Source: Sarcomyxa edulis
Lineage: Eukaryota > Basidiomycota > Agaricomycetes > Agaricales > Mycenaceae
Reading direction: 5' to 3'
Assembly (NCBI GenBank): GCA_009761415.1
Contig: QUOL01000002.1
Coordinates: 2,418,001-2,482,000, forward strand
DNA length: 64,000 bases
The notes under the pieces are model-generated. The model was not told the DNA's origin, did not search any database, and saw only the letters and a program-made list of their open reading frames with translations. The position numbers and the translations under genes were made by a program. Shown here piece by piece: positions 12,481-24,136 of this stretch (positions within the stretch are counted from its first letter, which is position 1; every line of letters starts with the position of its first letter).

Positions 12481-12697
12481 CAGTTCAGTAGGGAGAGTAG
12501 CCAGAAGCTTCTCGTTCTGAAGTCAATGAGGAGGTGGACGCGACGCTTGTCGAAGGAGAAAAGTGCGGAGCGTAGACCCGCTATCTAATTCGCTCCGATG
12601 ATAGTACTTGTACTGTACAGTGTACACAGGCTGTATTATTGATGTACTCGACTAGACTCATACAAACAGTTATGACGATGTTCTCCGAAGTGCGTCT

Positions 12698-14066
12698 CTA
12701 CAATTTATTCGTACTGGTATTCGCCAATACTTTAGCACTGTACGCAAGTCGGGGGAAATGGACACGAATCACTGCAGACGATTCGGAACCTTTCGTTTCG
12801 ATAACGAACTCTTCGTGGTTCAATCCAACGAGTTTCCCTATAGTGGGATAAGTTTTCCCTAAAATTCCTCATGATGAGTGGACTCAAATCTATCATTAGG
12901 ATGTTGTGGCTGATGTGCGCACCCGTATCATCTGGGGCGATGGCTACCGTGCTACCAGCTTCCAAATCCAATCGGGTCGCTTCCAAGGTATCGAATCCAA
13001 CGACCTCGTACGGTTCGAAGGAAGCAGATGAGATCAACGCTGCTGCGTCGGCTCCTGAGGTGACTGTGGAAACTGCGACATTGTTTTGCTTCTTTTCTTG
13101 CAGGAACGACGTCACCCTTGCGATCCACTTTAGATAGGAATTTAGCTTAGGCTTAATCCTGAAAGAAACGATAGGTCCTGACCTTGAGTACATTAGGGAA
13201 CTTTTGAGAGTCGAACAGGGGTCCAGTGTTAGGGAAGGCTTTCGTCCAGGCAAGTACGAATTGTACGGAGATATCTGCTAAGCTTGGTGTTTCGGTATCA
13301 AACAACCAGTCTCTACCGTCAGCAAGTTGTTCCTCTAGTAGAGTCTAAAACAAATGTTAGATTGACGAAATGCTGGAATCACTCGGAGAACTCACCATGT
13401 GTGTAGACAAGAGACTGAAGGACTTCGGTTGAGCCGCCACCATCGCTTCGACGTTGATTGGGCCTCCTACAAGCTGAGAGCTCGAGTCAATGGACATCTC
13501 ATTAATCTGCTCAAGAGCGCACATACAGCACTTCGATCTTTCACAAAGACGGACGGTAGCTTATCCCATTGTATCAAGGGAACAGCCAAGCCAAATAGGA
13601 CCGTATCCGCGTAGTGTTTGCTGAACGCCTTGATCAAGCCTGTGTCTCGAGTTCCTCCATTTTTGCGAGGCGGGAAGATGGTCCCATACCCGCCAGATGT
13701 GGGGAATCGGCGCTCCAAGGTGCTTGCAATGAGACTCGTATCGCAATAGACATCGCTGCCGATGGCAAGGATCGGGATGCGACGGTATTCTATTCCTAGC
13801 AGGGAGGATATTTCTGTGCGAGGCAACATGGGCGACACCTGTCATCAAAACGTTTCAACGCGCGGAATGAAAGGCAGCAGTTGCTGGGGAACACAGACAT
13901 TGACTCGTCGATGGGCGATGTTCTTCAGCAGTAGCAAGTTGTCGACTTTGACAGAGAAAGGCGACGAGTCATATCTATCGAAAAGGTGAGTTTTTTTCTA
14001 GTCTCCTATTCTGGTCGGTGCTCACCGATACAGCACCACTGGCACATCGATTGGAGATTGCGACAT
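12698..14066 (-). CDS. Glutathione S-transferase-like protein with extra C-terminal domain
   Basis: Minus-strand exons 14066-14026, 13974-13899, 13838-13527, 13473-13396, 13344-13183, 13127-12923 and 12858-12698 give 344 residues. The N-terminal part (about 1-85) is a thioredoxin-like GST domain: VVLYRYDSSPFSVKV, then EYRRIPILAIGSD and CDTSLIASTLE. An all-alpha GST domain follows, with LLEEQLADGRDWLFDTE and FVLAWTKAFPN. From about residue 250 a further domain contains VAIAPDDTG and HFPRL, a pairing I know from many basidiomycete GST-like proteins. GSTs conjugate or reduce xenobiotics with glutathione; the substrate here is unknown. The SSPFS segment sits where the catalytic residue of this group usually lies. 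It is divergent from chitin synthase. Confidence 0.85.
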
Positions 14067-14731
14067 TGGGCAAGTGAGAACAGTTCAGCAAAGACCACCA
14101 CTCCAAGCTATAAACCATTTGCCAATCTCACGATTCGGCTCTAATTCAGCCGGTGGAAAGTCGTCTTCGATGACCAGCAGTATCACGGACTCAAACGATG
14201 AACCTACTGCGCGCATTCGACTCCTTGGTAGCGGGAAGAGGATTGTGAATCAGGGTGATACTTCGATGATCTCTTTGATGGTTATTACAAGTCGGGAACG
14301 ACTGTGCACTGGATATTTTTAACGACGCTGTGCGGGAGGTCGCACTGCCAGCCAGCTGCAGCTGAGGTCCTTTGAGACGCGTCAATTCATGTCACGAAAC
14401 GGAGCCAATTGTACTGCTCTTGGTCCCGCTCTTGAGCAAGAAGCGGTCCTAGTTGCTCAAGTACTCGCTGGGCGCTGAAGATGTACATCCAAGAACATAA
14501 TTTTATTAATTAAAACGCACGAGGAGTAGTCCAAGATAGCCTTGTCCCCCGGGGTGGCCGGGGGATATGATTTTGCAGTGTCACGCCAGCATGCATCGCC
14601 TCGTTGCCTGCCGACCACAAAACGGTTTTGGACTTTGAGCATTTCATTTCTCTCAACTTAAACCACCAGAGACTCAAGTCTCTGCTCGTTCTTTTTCATT
14701 CTTCTCTGCTCAAGGCGTCTCGTCGTACGCA
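14067..14731. promoter_or_regulatory. Shared upstream region of GST (-) and chitin synthase (+)
   Basis: These 665 bp lie between two divergent start codons and must contain both promoters. An AT-rich patch near 14500-14515 and pyrimidine-rich sequence just before the chitin synthase ATG are visible. No specific factor site can be assigned. Confidence 0.4.
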
Positions 14732-17700
14732 ATGGCTGATAATGAACGCCCACCTCTTCCTTCTTACAATAGCAGGGGAGAACAACAACAGCCACCTTAC
14801 GGCGACCCTTTCGCGGATCGTCCTCGAGAAACCCATTTTGAAGAGCCCACACGTCCTTACCAGAGCTCTGCCTCCTTGCCTCGTCCTTTCGAGAGTACCT
14901 CAACTCTCCCACAAGAATTCGGCGCTAGAAACCAATACGACGAAGATGACGAGTTTATGGAAAAGCAGCCCTTAACCAGCGGCGAAGACTTTCGTGGTGG
15001 CTTCTATCCTCCTGGGTATGTTCTCTCGTGCACTATTGTATACCTCGAAATCCTCATTATACGTCTTGCAGTCCTGTAGACCCAGACTTTCTCGGTGCAG
15101 ACCCTTATTCTGGCGGGCGTCCGGCGTCCGTAGTATCTTCTACGGGCGGCGTCGATAGCGCCTGGAGGCGTCGTCAAACCATCAAACGTGGTGTGACGCG
15201 CAAAGTCAAACTTACAAAGGGTAACTTCATTGCAGAATATCCTGTGCCCACTCCCGTCCACACTGCCATTCAGGCTCAATGGACATCTACAAAGACCACT
15301 GAATTCTCGTAAGTACTGGCGTTCTCGGGCTTTCATCTCATCTTGATCTAACCGGTCCGATACTTGACAGACACATGAGATATACTGCTGCGACTTGTGA
15401 TCCTGATGAATTCAATGAAGCAAGCGGTTACTCGCTGCGTACGAAGATGTACAACCGCGAGACCGAGTTGCTCATTGCCGTGACGTCTTATAACGAGGAC
15501 AAGACACTCTACGCCCGTACTCTGCATGGCGTCATGCTGAACATCCGTGATATCTGCAAGACCAAGCAATCGAAATACTGGAAACGTACCGCTGAGGAAG
15601 GTGTACCGGGTTGGCAGAAGATCACTGTTGCTCTTATTGTCGATGGTCTTGAAGCGATGGACAAGAGTGTTTTGGATATTCTCGCTACTGTCGGAGTATA
15701 CCAGGATGGTGTGATGAAGAAGCAGGTTGATGGGAAAGATACTGTGGCTCATATTTTCGAAGTTCGTTTTATTACTCTTGTCTTCTTCGTCACATTCTAA
15801 CGTCCGATTTATGTCCACAGTATACGACGCAGCTCTCAGTGGATGCAACGCCGCAGCTCGTTCTTCCCCAAGGTGATGACCCCAACAATCTGGTCCCCGT
15901 CCAGATTATTTTTGTCTTGAAAGCCAAGAATCAAAAGAAGATCAACTCTCATCGTTGGCTGTTCAATGCTATCGGCAAGATGCTGAAGGTGACTAATGCT
16001 TTTTATAGCACTTCATGATTGTTTCGGACTAATTGTTTCATAGCCGGAGATCTGTGTCCTCATCGATGCTGGTACCAAGCCTGGGCATAAGTCTATCTAC
16101 TACCTCTGGGAGGCCTTCTACAACGACCCTCACTTGGGAGGATGTTGTGGTGAAATTCACGCTATGATCAAGGGTGGTAAGAAACTCTTGAACCCATTGG
16201 TTGCCGCGCAGAATTTCGAGTATAAGATGTCCAATATTCTCGGTGCGTTTGAATTATTCTTTGTCTCCGAATATATTCGACTAAACATAACATTACTTTC
16301 TAGACAAACCACTCGAGAGTAGTTTCGGATACGTCTCCGTCTTGCCTGGTGCTTTCTCTGCCTACCGTTTCCGTGCGATTCTCGGACGGCCATTGGAGCA
16401 GTACTTCCATGGTGATCATTCCTTGGCTGACCGGTTGGGCAAGAACGGTATCTACGGTATGAACATCTTCACGAAGAATATGTTCCTTGCCGAGGACAGG
16501 TGAGCGATGTCGTTATGTATGATTCATGCCGAATCAAGACGCTGAATACGAATCACAAACAGAATCTTGTGTTTCGAACTGGTCGCCAAAGCCAATGAAA
16601 GATGGACTCTGACATACGTCAAGCCTAGTAAGGCGGAGACTGATGTTCCTGAGTCTGCTGTGGAGTTAATCGGTCAGCGTCGTCGTTGGTTGAACGGTTC
16701 CTTTGCTGCTTCGGTCGTAAGTCTTACCTTTGCCGTCTTATTTTGAACTTTTTTTAAACTCTATGATGGGAACAGTATGCTGTCGTCAATTTCTTCAAGT
16801 TGTACAAGTCTAGCCACGGTATCATTCGCATGTTTTTCTTACACATCCAAGCTCTCGTGCGTAACTTCTGGTCTCGAGTGATATAATCGTACTGATATTC
16901 CAAGTTCAGTACAATGTCGTCTCTCTCGTGTTCTCGTGGTTCCAACTGGCAAACATCTGGCTAACATTCAGTATTATCATTGACCTTCTTCCTACGCAAG
17001 GCATCATCATCTTTGGTACCGCCGCTGTCGTATGTATCTTTCTTCTTTGTTCCGAGTGCTGCAGACTGAACCATATTGCTAGACTCACTGGGTCAACCTT
17101 GCTTTCAAATGGATATATCTGGCTTTCCTCGCTCTTCAGGTATGTCCTCCTGCTATTTTCTATCGGACTTCACTCATCTCCAGAACAATAGTTCATTCTA
17201 GCGTTGGGAAATAGACCGAAAGGAGAACGACTAGCGTATACGATAACACTATGGTATGCAATTCTTTATGAGTCAATACACTTGTTGGCTGACCGTTATG
17301 TGCTCCAGGGTTTATTCCTTCCTCTCTGTATATCTATTGGTGTGTTCGTTCTGGTTGACCGGTGTCGCGTTCGCGGTAAATATAACTCTACTCGTTCGGA
17401 AGCGTAATGTCACTAATTCCATCTCTTCAATAGGCAATCCCTGCGGAGCTTAAGGGGAAATCAGCAAGCACAGTTCTCTCTGACTTCTTCCAACCACCGA
17501 TTGGTCCTTTGGTAGCAGCCCTCGTATCCACCTTTGGTATGTCTGTCTTGTTGTTCCATGGTCGCTGCAATTGTTGAATTTGACCCCTCAAGGAATCTAC
17601 TTCTTCGCTTCATTCCTCTACGTGAGTCTCAACGTTTCTGACTACCATGACGTTTACTGACTTTTGTACCTCTTCTAGCGTGATCCTTGGCATTTGTTCT

Positions 17701-18415
17701 CGAGTTTCTTCCAGTACATGTGTCTAGCTCCCAGTTTCACGAACGTCCTCAATGTGTACGCTTTCTGCAATTTGCATGATGTCAGTGGTCGACTATCACA
17801 TACATGCGGAGACATCACACTGATCGCAATCTGCCCTAATTAGGTCTCATGGGGTACGAAAGGTAGCGACAAGGCGGAAGCACTCCCCTCCGTATCCTCT
17901 AAAAAGGGCAAAGATGCGGATGCACCTGTCATCGAGGATGTGACGAAACCCCAAGAAGATGTCGATGCTGCTTTCAAGGAAACTGTGACCCGGGCTATCA
18001 CGAAAGTGAATGTCAAAGAAGTTCCAGAGGCACCGACGATGGACGATCAGAACAAGACGTTCCGTACTCGACTGGTCGCTGCCTGGATGCTTTCGAATGC
18101 TGCTTTGGCTATCGCTATTGAGAACATCAATGGGCTCCAGGATCTCAGTGAAGCCACTGAGGAAGCAGAAGAGCTGCAGCAGAAGCAGAATAAATACTTT
18201 GGTGAGATGCCTCCTCGCAAGTATCTTAAAGACGACTGCTAACATTGCCTCCTTTCAGAGTTCATCCTCTATTCGACTCTTGCTATATCAGTGGTCCGCT
18301 TCATAGGGGTGAGCTCCATATGATCCCACATATAGCACTGTACTGACGGTCTCACTTCTAGTGCTTGTTCTATTGGTTCAGACGCAACCTATTCAGGTGC
18401 TGCCGAAGGAATTAA
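14732..18415 (+). CDS. chs: Chitin synthase (GT2 family, class I-III type)
   Basis: Integral membrane enzyme that polymerises UDP-GlcNAc into chitin for the cell wall. Eighteen exons give 903 residues: 14732-15015, 15072-15308, 15371-15761, 15821-15988, 16044-16242, 16304-16499, 16563-16716, 16776-16856, 16910-17029, 17083-17139, 17192-17253, 17309-17375, 17434-17536, 17593-17621, 17679-17780, 17844-18201, 18259-18308, 18362-18415. A Pro/Glu-rich cytosolic N-terminus of about 140 residues comes first. The catalytic domain has [27 protein letters not shown] and QRRRWLNGS (the Q-x-x-R-W product-binding motif). Several transmembrane helices follow from about residue 565. The tail has an acidic cytosolic insert and a last helix ending in a basic stretch. 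The precise class would need a tree. Confidence 0.94.
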
Positions 18416-18894
18416 AAAAGCGGTATACGTGCTCGCCACCATCCATTTTGACTCTCTCCTACAGACTTGTTCCGGATAACTAATCAGCCATAAGCAAGGA
18501 CATATTATACACAGTCAACCTCACATGCACATACCATCCGACATCTTGCTTCACGTTTTCACGACGTGGTGATGGTCCTTTCCATATACCACTCTTCACG
18601 TACCGTATCGATATATTACTACTACTCAGATGCTCTCTTTTCGATGTTGGCGGCACGTTCTTTGTTAACATATTTATACAATAGGATCTTTTTGGACTTC
18701 TGTACGAACGTCGAGCTGCGGTGGCATGGACGTCTTTGAGTGGGAAATTAGTTTTGAAACGATCACGTGTATGGTTGAACGCGCCGTCGTTTTCGTAATT
18801 TGAACTCGAACCTGCTTCTTCCCACCAACACAGTATTTAAAGACCAAAAGTCAACCACCGCCAACTGTCTATCGCCCTTTTACGACCCACCATC
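18416..18894. other. Intergenic between chitin synthase and Spo12 gene
   Basis: 479 bp holding the chitin synthase 3' end and the upstream region of the next gene. Nothing else is recognised. Confidence 0.5.
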
Positions 18895-19416
18895 ATGTCT
18901 GCCACATCCACCCCAAATGACTCGCCCGCTACAGCACCCATCCAGCCTCTTCACAATCCTTCCCAAGCTGCACACGTCGTTGTTCCCAAAGCACCTCTGG
19001 GAAACGTCGCAAACCAAGCTCCGGGCATGGGCGTAAAGGCGATGTTGGCAAAGCGGATGGCTAAGAGCCAGTACGTCTTCTTGTTTGTCTCGGGGCCTAC
19101 ACCGCCCGCTGACTGACACGATTCTTTCATCCTGCAGCAATCCAACCTACATTTCACCAACTGATAATCTCATGACACCTTGCACTCAGAAACTCAGCGC
19201 AGCCAAGAGAAAGCATTTCGCAAAGTTCGTATCACCTCTCTCGTCAGTGTTGTCTATACTCATGATCACGACTTACGCAGGGGTGCCAAACCGAAGCAAT
19301 TATTCGCTCAACGGGAGGAGCAAGAGGATCCTAGTGATGGTCCCGAGACTGCAGAAGACTCTTCATCAGACGAGAAGGAAAAGACGATGGATGTCGACGA
19401 AGTGAATCCCTTCTAG
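18895..19416 (+). CDS. Spo12-family mitotic exit protein
   Basis: Short protein of 132 residues from exons 18895-19070, 19138-19224 and 19281-19416. The centre carries PTYISPTDNLMTPCTQKL followed by AAKRKHF and KGAKPKQLF, matching the short conserved core of the Spo12 family, including the phospho-site context S/T-P around PTDNLMTPCT. In yeasts Spo12 belongs to the FEAR network that helps release Cdc14 and promote exit from mitosis. The N-terminus is Pro/Ala-rich and the C-terminus acidic (DSSSDEKEK), as expected for a largely disordered regulator. Both introns fall inside or next to the conserved core and keep it intact. Confidence 0.75.
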
Positions 19417-19652
19417 ACGAAAGTTGCCTCACTTTTCTTCGTTTCTGCGCAGGCTGGTCCCTATACACTATATCTCCCATCCTTGCAGGCGTTCGCCACG
19501 GACGCCTAGTATGTACCTTTCTTGTTTGAACAATTGTACTTTTTCCGGTTTACGTCGCTGATCCATGAGTCTCCGTTTCCCACGCCCGCTGCTTATGATT
19601 ACGCGTTCTCGAGAGGACTCTCCTTTGTTCACTAACATATCGAATTTACATT

Positions 19653-20489
19653 ATGGCTGAACCTCTTCTCCTCGAGCCAGAAGGGATCGCAAGGGAAAGA
19701 CCCACTCTGGGGACATTTCTGCAATCTCTTCGCACCCAATACCCGGGCCATTCTACGACAGGGCTCTCTTCCAAGTGAGCATACAAACATTATCCAGTAC
19801 AGACTGCAACGTATTGATTACATTCATTCCAGTGAGGTACAAGAGGCCATAAAGGCCCTTCCAAGACTAACCGAGCAGCAGGTCATCGAGCTGGGTCATA
19901 AAGGTACGAGTGGCTTACATTGCTTACTCGAGTGATACTTACTAGTCTGAACACCAGATTCCAGCTGTCCCATCTGCCTCGAGACTTTCCTTTCGCTCCT
20001 ATCTCAAGAAGAGAAAGCTCTGGCGATGGATTCTCCGGCTTTCCCTGTCGAAGATTTGGGTGTCACGCAGTTAGAGCAGTCTTGGCAGTGCAAACATATA
20101 TTTTGTAGGAAGGAGTTGAGTTCATTGCCACCACTATCAGTCGGTTGATTAAACTCATAGACAATCGTCTATCATAGCATTTCAAAATGGATTCGTGAAG
20201 GGGTAGGTCTACGTTGATTCTCTCTCAACTTGATCCCGGTCTTGATGTGTTGCCCTCGTAGCACGATTCATGTCCAATGTGTCGCCATAGACTTCTGGAA
20301 CGAGACAACTCCGACCCCTCTAACAATGATTATGCCGCAGCAGAGAGAGCATTGTCAGGATATCTCGCAATGGAAAGACTGTTGTCCTTCTCGATGGCGG
20401 ACCTTGGACAGGATAGATCTGCTATGCCAGCAGATGAAGAGGCAGACACAGATCGGGAACGTGGGGAATCTTCTGGGATGTACTCGTAG
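19653..20489 (+). CDS. RING finger protein (putative E3 ubiquitin ligase)
   Basis: Exons 19653-19774, 19833-19903, 19958-20114, 20178-20202 and 20262-20489 give 200 residues. A RING starts at SCPICLETF and continues with QCKHIFCRKDISKWI and HDSCPMCRHRL, so the order is C-x2-C, C-x-H-x2-C, C-x2-C. A loop of about 30 residues lies between the first two pairs, longer than usual. Splicing to the acceptor at 20175-20177 was chosen because it joins CRKD to ISKWI, a conserved RING pattern; nearby alternative acceptors break it. The RING implies E2 binding and ubiquitin transfer. The target is unknown, and the rest is acidic and probably disordered. Confidence 0.75.
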
Positions 20490-20807
20490 GTCGCAATGTA
20501 TCATGGGCTGGGATTGAGACTAGCCCACTGTCAATGGGAAGGAATTTATACCCTCGTTTCGGACTCATTCGCAGTGGGTTCAACGGGAAAGCGATCATGT
20601 ATAGAGCTGGAATATTACTTTGGTCTTGCGTATCTTGACAGTATAACTGTACTAGTTTTACTTCGTGCCAATCCGAAATTCTGGGTGAGGACCAAATCGG
20701 ATCGCGATCGTCAACTTGCTAAGCGCGTAACTTCAACTTTCTTCACTCACCGCGACTGTCTGGTACCCTCCCTGCTAACTCCCTGCTCGTCGCAAGCATC
20801 AATCGCA
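20490..20807. other. Intergenic spacer
   Basis: 318 bp between tandem genes. An upstream in-frame ATG exists at 20496, but its extension looks non-coding and overlaps the likely promoter. Confidence 0.4.
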
Positions 20808-22123
20808 ATGTCAGTGAACCCTAGACTTCTCATTCCTACATGGAAGGGGAACCACGTCGACAGGCTGAAGCACCCCGTAACCGACCTAGCCAAAGAAATA
20901 GTGCTCAAGGTACTAGCTGCAGAGCCCCTTCTCGGAATGCGAACACCCACTATATACGATAAAATCCTCGAGAAATACCCAGACATCAAAGAACCTCCTC
21001 TGCAGGGGCCTATTGAGATGAGATACAAGTCAATCCGCGAGAGACCAGCGGAATTGAGAGCTGTACCTCAGCCTCGGTTTAACGAGCATCCTATCCCTTC
21101 TGTTCGGTATGTCTATCCTTTCGTCTTGATATCATATCTAGGGTCTCCATTTACTGATATGTAGGCTGAGAAGCTTCATGAAGAAGTCTGTACTTCCCGA
21201 ACTAGAAAGCGCTCGGCAAATCGAACAAATTCGCCTCGTCAAAGAGAAAAAGCCGGAGGAGACTGTGATGATGAACGGGATATATTCGAAATATTACCCG
21301 ACTGTTTGGGTCAGTAATACTATCACGGAGAATTTAGAACATCGATGGAGGTTGTTGCCGCCAGGTGCGGTGTCGAAGAAGATGTACGTTTGTCTTGTCT
21401 TTTCTCGTTTTCGGTTTGGTCGTTGATGTCAAGACTAGGAAAATGCAGCGGGAATTGAAGAACAAAAAACGCTTGGGTCTCCTTGAGGAGGGTACTGAGC
21501 CAACGACCGCTGAGGAGAGGGATGCCGCTACGATAGCAGAGGAAGAAAGCATTGACCTTGCGGAGAGTACTGCTCCAAAATCGAAAAAGACTACTATACG
21601 AGAGAGGAAAACGGCCAGGTTGCTCGCTAAGCAGGAGCTCGCAAATCAAGAACGCAAGAGTCTTACGGAGGGTACTGACTCGAGGAGGACCATTTCACAG
21701 GAGTGGGATGCCGCTAGGATACCCCTACACATCGATCTCACGGAGAGAAATGATCCACGGAGGACCATTTCACAGGAGAGGAGTAGTGCTAGAATGGCCC
21801 CACCACACAGAGAGCGCGCTGGCTACACGGAGAGAAGCGATCCAACTTCAGAGTGGAATGGCGCAAGGAGAGAGCGCGTTGGCTTCACGGAGAGAACCGA
21901 TTCAGGGAGGACGACTTCACAGGACTGGAATGCTACTAGGATAACCCCTACAACGAGAGAGCGCTTTGCGGAGAACTCTGACCCAAGGAGGGCGACTTCA
22001 CAGGACTGGAATGCTAGGACGGCTCCCGCAAACAGAGAGCGCTTTGGCTCTACGGAGAGAACTGATTCAAGAAGAACTACTTCGCAGGCGAGAAATGCTC
22101 CCGCAGATCAATATCGCAAGTAA
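20808..22123 (+). CDS. Unrecognised protein with C-terminal tandem repeats
   Basis: Exons 20808-21106, 21165-21383 and 21439-22123 give 400 residues. I do not recognise the family. The first 170 or so residues look like a folded, conserved unit: MSVNPRLLIPTWKGN, GMRTPTIYDKILEKYPDIK, then YSKYYPTVWVSN and HRWRLLPPGAVSKK. The Arg/Lys content and short Met-Ser-Val start could fit a mitochondrial or ribosome-associated protein, but this is a guess. From about residue 245 on there are six degenerate repeats built on TERTDSRRTTSQDWNA, rich in Arg, Thr, Ser and Glu. The gene converges on COQ10, with only 78 bp between stops. Confidence 0.7.
21661..22110 (+). repeat. Degenerate in-frame tandem repeat (about 60-85 bp units)
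   Basis: Six units of unequal length inside the preceding coding sequence. Each begins with a variant of a codon run for TERTDSRRTTSQ and ends near RERFG or RERAG. Units differ by whole codons, so the frame is kept. This is the pattern of a coding minisatellite that expands by slippage or unequal exchange. Confidence 0.7.
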
Positions 22124-22201
22124 ATGTAAACGGCAGTACGACAACATTTACTATGGGGTTGGATGCAGCTATGGAAGTATCCAGGGGGACAAATCTATAA
22201 T

Positions 22202-23037
22202 CTATTCACGTCCGGGACCGTACACTTCTACACATCGTTCCTCAAAAGCTGTCACCATGAGCTTCGATACCTGTCCGAAGAATGCCCCCGATAACGTGGC
22301 ATGGATGGGGTTCGCAAATGCATAGGCAAGATCGAGGGTCACCAATGTCCCTGCAGATCCATGCTTGCCAGGGGGTAGATTATCATCTGTACTGGGTAGA
22401 GGGGATTGTTGTGGTACTTGTTGGAAGCGCCACGTTGTGGATAGAGTCTTGAATAAGGGTGTGGAGGAAGATGCTACGGCCTACAAAGATAATGATACAG
22501 TCCAGTTTGCCATTTGTCGTATACGTGTAAAACTTGACTTGATTTGACGCACCTCGACGGACTCGAAAGGATTGCAGGTCACTCGGCTAACGTAGCTTTC
22601 CTTCAAAGCGAGGAATCCGACGGTCAGCTCTGCGTCCATAATCATGCGCTGCAGCGACGCGTCGCCTTGGCCATCGGAGGGGGGTACCAGGGAACGGGTG
22701 ATTATTCGTGATCCGGTACAAAATGGAACGAAATGTGGGTAGGACCCAACGTCGGAGACTATCTCGTAGAGTTGTTTGCGGGTATATCTGTTTTTTTCAT
22801 GTCCATTTTTATTTGCAAGTGGTGTATTGTCAGTGAGAGGTTGAGATTGGAAGGCCCCCCAAGGTCGACGTACGGAAAAATCTTCCTCTCGTGGTAAGTC
22901 TGAGTTTCCGATGCACTGCCCTTGGATGAGAATGGAGACAAAGAAGATAGGTCCGGGAGTGTGAAAAGGGTCCTCCTTCCAATGAAAGGACTATATATCG
23001 TCGGACATGACGAGAGAATCCGTTGGCGCGCCAACAT
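22202..23037 (-). CDS. coq10: Coenzyme Q-binding protein COQ10, START/polyketide-cyclase domain
   Basis: Mitochondrial inner-membrane lipid-binding protein needed for efficient coenzyme Q use and synthesis. Minus-strand exons 23037-22874, 22787-22553 and 22480-22202 give 225 residues. The first 45 or so residues are rich in Arg, Ser and Leu and lack acidic residues early on, consistent with a mitochondrial presequence. The START domain begins at TYHERKIFPYTRKQLYEIV and includes VGSYPHFVPFCTGSR, MDAELTVGF and the closing helix FFGQVSKLMVTAFEERC. An insertion of Ser/Pro-rich sequence (about residues 135-170) lies before the last strand. The run of six C at the second exon must be counted exactly for the frame; as given it is intact. 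Confidence 0.9.
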
Positions 23038-24136
23038 GAACTTGGAGGAAAGAATTTACGAGCCTGACATGGTCTGCATTTCATTTCGCGAAGTTACGCT
23101 TATTTGGAACGAAGGGTATCGCATGTTGACGATCACGGTGGCAAGGGTGCATTGGAAGACGTTGGTCGGTGAACACCATCATATATACTCAGAGCTCATC
23201 AGATTACTGCTTATCGAAATTACCGGACTTAAGTACTTGGGCGTTGGGTTTATGACAGAGGAAGAGGGCAGTGACAAACTCTTGGCCCAACTACAAGTTC
23301 AAGGACCGAGGTACGAAGCAACGCCAGTTGACTTTAGCCGTAGGCAATGTCCAGACAGGAGTTCACTGGACTTCGTGTGCAAGAAGGCATTGCAACATGA
23401 GGACTTGCATCGACAATCGTGTGCCAAGTTTTGGCTACGATCAACGAGTAGAAATATTGGATGACGCCACGGAAACGTAGTCTTCGTTCGGGGGCCGTAA
23501 GCCTGTAGGTAGACTGCTGGTTCTACTAGAGATTCTAGTAGAGATGCATGGCGTGCGACTCGTTGTTCGCATAAATCAGCGGCACAGGATTGGAGGAGCC
23601 GGATAGAGAAAAGTGAAAGGCGTCTTCATTAGGCATGAGCTAGTGATTGGATGTGCCCAGAATAGGCCAGTCGAACGATGGGATCCTATGTCTTCTGGAA
23701 CAGTAGATGGCATCCCATGATCACGTATCGATCATGGGAGGTAGCTGGGCAGGGATTTTTCGGAACTCCATCGTGCTGATAATCAGTAGCGTGTGAGGTC
23801 GTTTGAGGTAGTAGCCACAGTACGACGGGCACCATTTGGTCGGTCACCGACCTTGTGGAGGATTTCGCTTGACAGCCGATCAGTCTGTGCTCTAGGAGGA
23901 CTTGCTCTCTCACCCACTCAGCGAGGGGCAGGGAAATGCCCGAGAGTCGCATCGATATCGGCTGGATGACGGAGAAATCTTATCAGTACTAATTAGATGA
24001 CCAGTTACTTAACTTCAACCAATGGCCAATTATTTCAAGAAAAAATTCATTTTGACTTCGATGGCACGGGTAACATAATAACAGCTGACATGTTTAATCT
24101 TTATATGGTGGAAAGATAGTCGGAAGTCTATAGCGT
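23038..24136. other. Intergenic region with several inverted repeats
   Basis: About 1.1 kb. An open frame on the plus strand (22922-23464) overlaps the COQ10 start region antisense and has no recognisable motif. Three short perfect inverted repeats lie at 23523-23541, 23713-23739 and 23838-23852. No gene is supported. Confidence 0.45.
23713..23739. repeat. Perfect inverted repeat, 10 bp arms
   Basis: The arms TCCCATGATC (23713-23722) and GATCATGGGA (23730-23739) are exact reverse complements around a 7 bp spacer. The structure could form a hairpin or mark a decayed mobile element. No flanking gene explains it. Confidence 0.6.

Noticed and set aside
20496..20807. Upstream ATG in frame with the repeat protein
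   Set aside because: The extension of about 100 codons looks non-coding and lies in the promoter. The ATG at 20808 gives a conserved-looking start.
22922..23464. 180-codon plus-strand open frame
   Set aside because: It overlaps the COQ10 first exon antisense, has no recognised motif, and shows no intron pattern typical of the other genes here.
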